Positions 62,001-64,000 of a DNA stretch of 64,000 bases are shown in pieces. A program made the position numbers and the translations under genes. Positions within the stretch are counted from its first letter, which is position 1. Every line of letters begins with the position of its first letter. The DNA comes from Lingula anatina (lineage: Eukaryota; Brachiopoda; Lingulata; Lingulida; Lingulidae), in the NCBI RefSeq assembly GCF_001039355.2, contig NW_019775445.1, forward strand, positions 138,612 through 202,611. Direction: 5' to 3'. Under the pieces are notes generated by a model. That model saw only the letters and a program-made list of their open reading frames with translations. It was not told the origin of the DNA and made no database searches.

Positions 62001-63464
62001 AAAACTAAACATGAAAGTTTTAGGTTTGCACTTATGGAGCTGTAGTATACTGGTACTATCAATTTGAAACTCAAATATCATGTAGGTATCTAAAGAACAG
62101 AAAAATCTACTGTTCAAACCATCTCATTTAATTTAAGCCAATGTGTTTACTCAATCAGTATCACTTTCACAGCCTTGTTATAAATCACCTCTATGTTATG
62201 GATCCCAAACTGGATGTAACAGGTTTTCACACTTACCTCTCCTGTGTTCAAGAGGATGGGCTTAGGATGCTGACACTTAATTTGTTGGGGAGTGGGTTTG
62301 GATAAGAAGTCACGGATAACATTCCAGAATGGGTTGCTTGTAGTTGAACCTATAAACATGTGAGGAGTGCGTTAGAAGGGATGGATAACGTGCACATTAT
62401 TCTTTAAGTCTTCAGGGAACCATTTTCAGATTTAAGAGTGCAAAATGGAGCCATGCATGAATTGTTTGGAGATGTTAGCATGCAGATATTAAGAAGATGA
62501 ACAAAAAATTACATCTTTGATGAGGTTGTCAAATGGATATCAATAATGACATATTGGAGTTTTTTGAATCAAATACTCCACAATACTTTTCCTCTTTAAA
62601 GATGTTATAAAATCTAATTCATTTATAAAATCAGAAAACTGTGAATGAATGACATAAGTCTGTGCATAGAAGTAGAGAAAGTCAGTGCTATCAAAATAAG
62701 TGCATTCCCCAGGGTATGAAAGGTTATTTATGTTCATTCAGACATCTTGTGGCATGCATGTCTCTCCTCTACCTCTCCAGTATCAAGAAGTATTGGTTTA
62801 GGATCATGACACTGCTCCTGGCGTGAACTTGGCTTCGTGACCATATTTCTTACCACATTCCAAAATAATGAGGTTTGCCGAGAACCTTTCCAAGCAAAAT
62901 GTACATATACACATTTGTAGACTTGTAAGCATGCACTGGTATGCAAAGCAGAATATGAGCCAAATATGTAAAAACAAAAAACTGCACCCAATGTCTGGTC
63001 CAATTTGCAATTATGCACATTACCGCTTCTTACTCCTCAAGATTTTTAAGCCAAAAAAGGGATTCCTTCGAGGGCAACAGTCAAGCAAGCATAATGATAG
63101 AATTTGAATATTGTTAATTTTCTCACAACATATCTAAGCAGCATGCCTTCTGGTACTTAGTATCCTCAAAGTATTTATATCTAAAATTTTTATTAAAATA
63201 TTGTTAAAAATATTGAATGATTATATTTCCAAAATATGAGACAACCAGAACATTATGTTTTTTTTTTACTTACATTAATAATAATGGTTTGGCTCTTAAA
63301 AAAGTGTCAGAAGATTTTTTAAAAAATTTACATAAAATATGTTAAGTAGAAACAAAAAATTGTTTGCATGTCTGCAACTCACCTTGTGTGAAGTCAAACA
63401 TGCCTGGCCCATCAGTGGTTCCTGCAGCAAAACTATAACCCATAGCTGGAGGGCAAGTAGTGGC
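59028..63464 (-). CDS. Neutral ceramidase, gene 2 (tandem paralogue; 5' half beyond right edge)
   Basis: Exons in the window (high..low): 63464-63383, 62349-62237 (or the alternative 62885-62773), 61895-61801, 61623-61584, 61250-61152, 60764-60669, 60406-60263, 60031-59978, 59643-59558, 59301-59028. They total 1083 nt (360 residues plus stop) with phases as in gene 1. The visible part starts at ATTCPPAMGYSFAAGTTDGP and covers the end of the catalytic domain and the immunoglobulin-like C-terminal domain (SFLTVE, GTYRIRHFG). Catalytic GDVSPN lies in the missing part. The last exon is longer than in gene 1 and adds about 30 residues (from AASPLSEKKG). Exons differ greatly in how close they are to gene 1: 61895-61801 and 63464-63383 are nearly identical, 60406-60263 is strongly diverged. 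Confidence 0.92.
59788..59970. mobile_element. MITE-like element (GTAGCCAG-end family), copy 3, diverged
   Basis: It contains GGGGGTTCGGGGTTC near the left and AAAGAACCCCCTCTGAAATTG near the right, the same order of blocks as at 18748-18920. The termini are eroded. It is in an intron of ceramidase gene 2, ending just before the exon at 59978. Confidence 0.5.
62773..62885 (-). CDS. Duplicated internal exon of ceramidase gene 2 (candidate mutually exclusive exon)
   Basis: Exactly 113 nt, like its neighbour at 62237-62349 and the gene 1 exon at 49334-49446. It reads SLFWNVVRNMVTKP, then a Cys, and PKPILLDTGE, with an AG acceptor and a GT donor and no stop. It begins in phase 1 and ends in phase 0. 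Including both copies would shift the frame, so only one can be used at a time. The donor (GTAGAG) and pyrimidine tract are weaker than those of the neighbour. About 20 of 38 residues match the neighbour. Confidence 0.7.
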
Positions 63465-64000
63465 CTGAAAAAAATCACTTTTGTTAAAATACATTACAGC
63501 CTTAAAATGTTAATAGTGATTTAATTAAAAAAAGATGCAGTCTAAGATATTTTGTAATACTATACAAGGCAGCAAAGCTGTCAAATGTACAGACAAAAAA
63601 ACAGAAAATAAAGATGCAAATAAGTGAAAAATTAAATTTTCACAAAAAACTGTTAAATTGCCAGAAAAATTTACCAAACAGACTGCGTTGCCTATTGAAG
63701 CTGTATGTTAGACCCATGTTTCTTTCCTGTAAGTTTGAGAACAGTAAGTGACATGATTTCCCTTAAATGGTCATCATAGGAGCAGTGCACAAAATAGGGT
63801 TTTTTTCAAATTTTGATGCAACATTACATAATGTTTAACAGCATAATGACAATCAAATGTTATTAATAAAATATTAGTAACATGGACATTCAGAAAATGT
63901 GACAAGCAAAAGCCTTCAGGATCATGGAACTTTAAAGTCACACCTTTAAAATGCCAATATGTGAAAAATTAAATTTTCACAAAAAACTGTTTAACTGCCA
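63465..64000. other. Intron of ceramidase gene 2 with a 40-bp direct repeat
   Basis: No exon is visible before the right edge. A near-palindromic segment GTGAAAAATTAAATTTTCAC followed by AAAAAACTGTT occurs at about 63626-63662 and again at about 63961-64000. Confidence 0.6.

Noticed and set aside
62773-62885. Reading the second 113-nt ceramidase exon as part of the same transcript as its neighbour
   Set aside because: Including both copies shifts the frame into early stops; only alternative use is compatible with a full-length product.
1-64000. tRNA genes
   Set aside because: I looked for B-box-like GGTTCGANTCC with a matching A box on both strands; the few GTTCGA-type matches belong to MITE ends or lack cloverleaf arms.

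Overview
The window is nuclear DNA from an animal, most likely a marine invertebrate. Genes are split into many short exons with GT-AG introns, the DNA is AT-rich, and introns and spacers are full of microsatellites and short terminal-inverted-repeat elements. The palindrome TAGGCCTA occurs eight times, all outside exons. The protein families (Atonal-class bHLH, SLC15 transporter, lysosomal alpha-mannosidase, neutral ceramidase, GH18 chitinase, VWD protein) are pan-metazoan, so I do not name a phylum.

Layout. 1-707 (-): first readable exons of a GH18 chitinase-like gene cut by the left edge. 3277-7304 (+): complete nine-exon SLC15/POT transporter (549 aa). 9068-9649 (+): intronless Atonal-family proneural bHLH gene (193 aa), followed by about 3.4 kb of non-coding DNA. 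13021-24656 (-): complete 25-exon lysosomal alpha-mannosidase (1040 aa). 24.7-41 kb: gene-poor, with a small orphan terminal exon, several MITE-like elements, a minisatellite and a cluster of roughly 1-kb repeats. 41201-42507 (+): a minimal secreted VWD-domain protein with a further 3' exon. 45116-56832 (-): complete neutral ceramidase with two alternative first exons. 59028 to beyond 64000 (-): a second, tandem ceramidase, missing its 5' half in this window and carrying a duplicated internal exon.

I assembled exons by hand from reading frame, splice sites and remembered family architecture. In each complete gene the summed exon lengths are divisible by three and the phases agree at every junction, which is the main internal check. 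Two of the genes are hydrolases of glycoconjugate turnover (alpha-mannosidase: N-glycans in lysosomes; neutral ceramidase: ceramide at the cell surface or outside), but nothing shows that the neighbours are co-regulated.

The most interesting points are: a 113-nt exon pair in ceramidase gene 2 that can only be used one at a time without breaking the frame; duplicated first exons plus promoters in ceramidase gene 1, giving two different signal peptides; an SLC15 protein whose proton-coupling motifs are altered; a VWD gene whose stop codon sits exactly on a splice junction, with a second copy of that exon end lying beside a transposon-like element; and a MITE insertion that can be read against its empty site in a neighbouring repeat copy.
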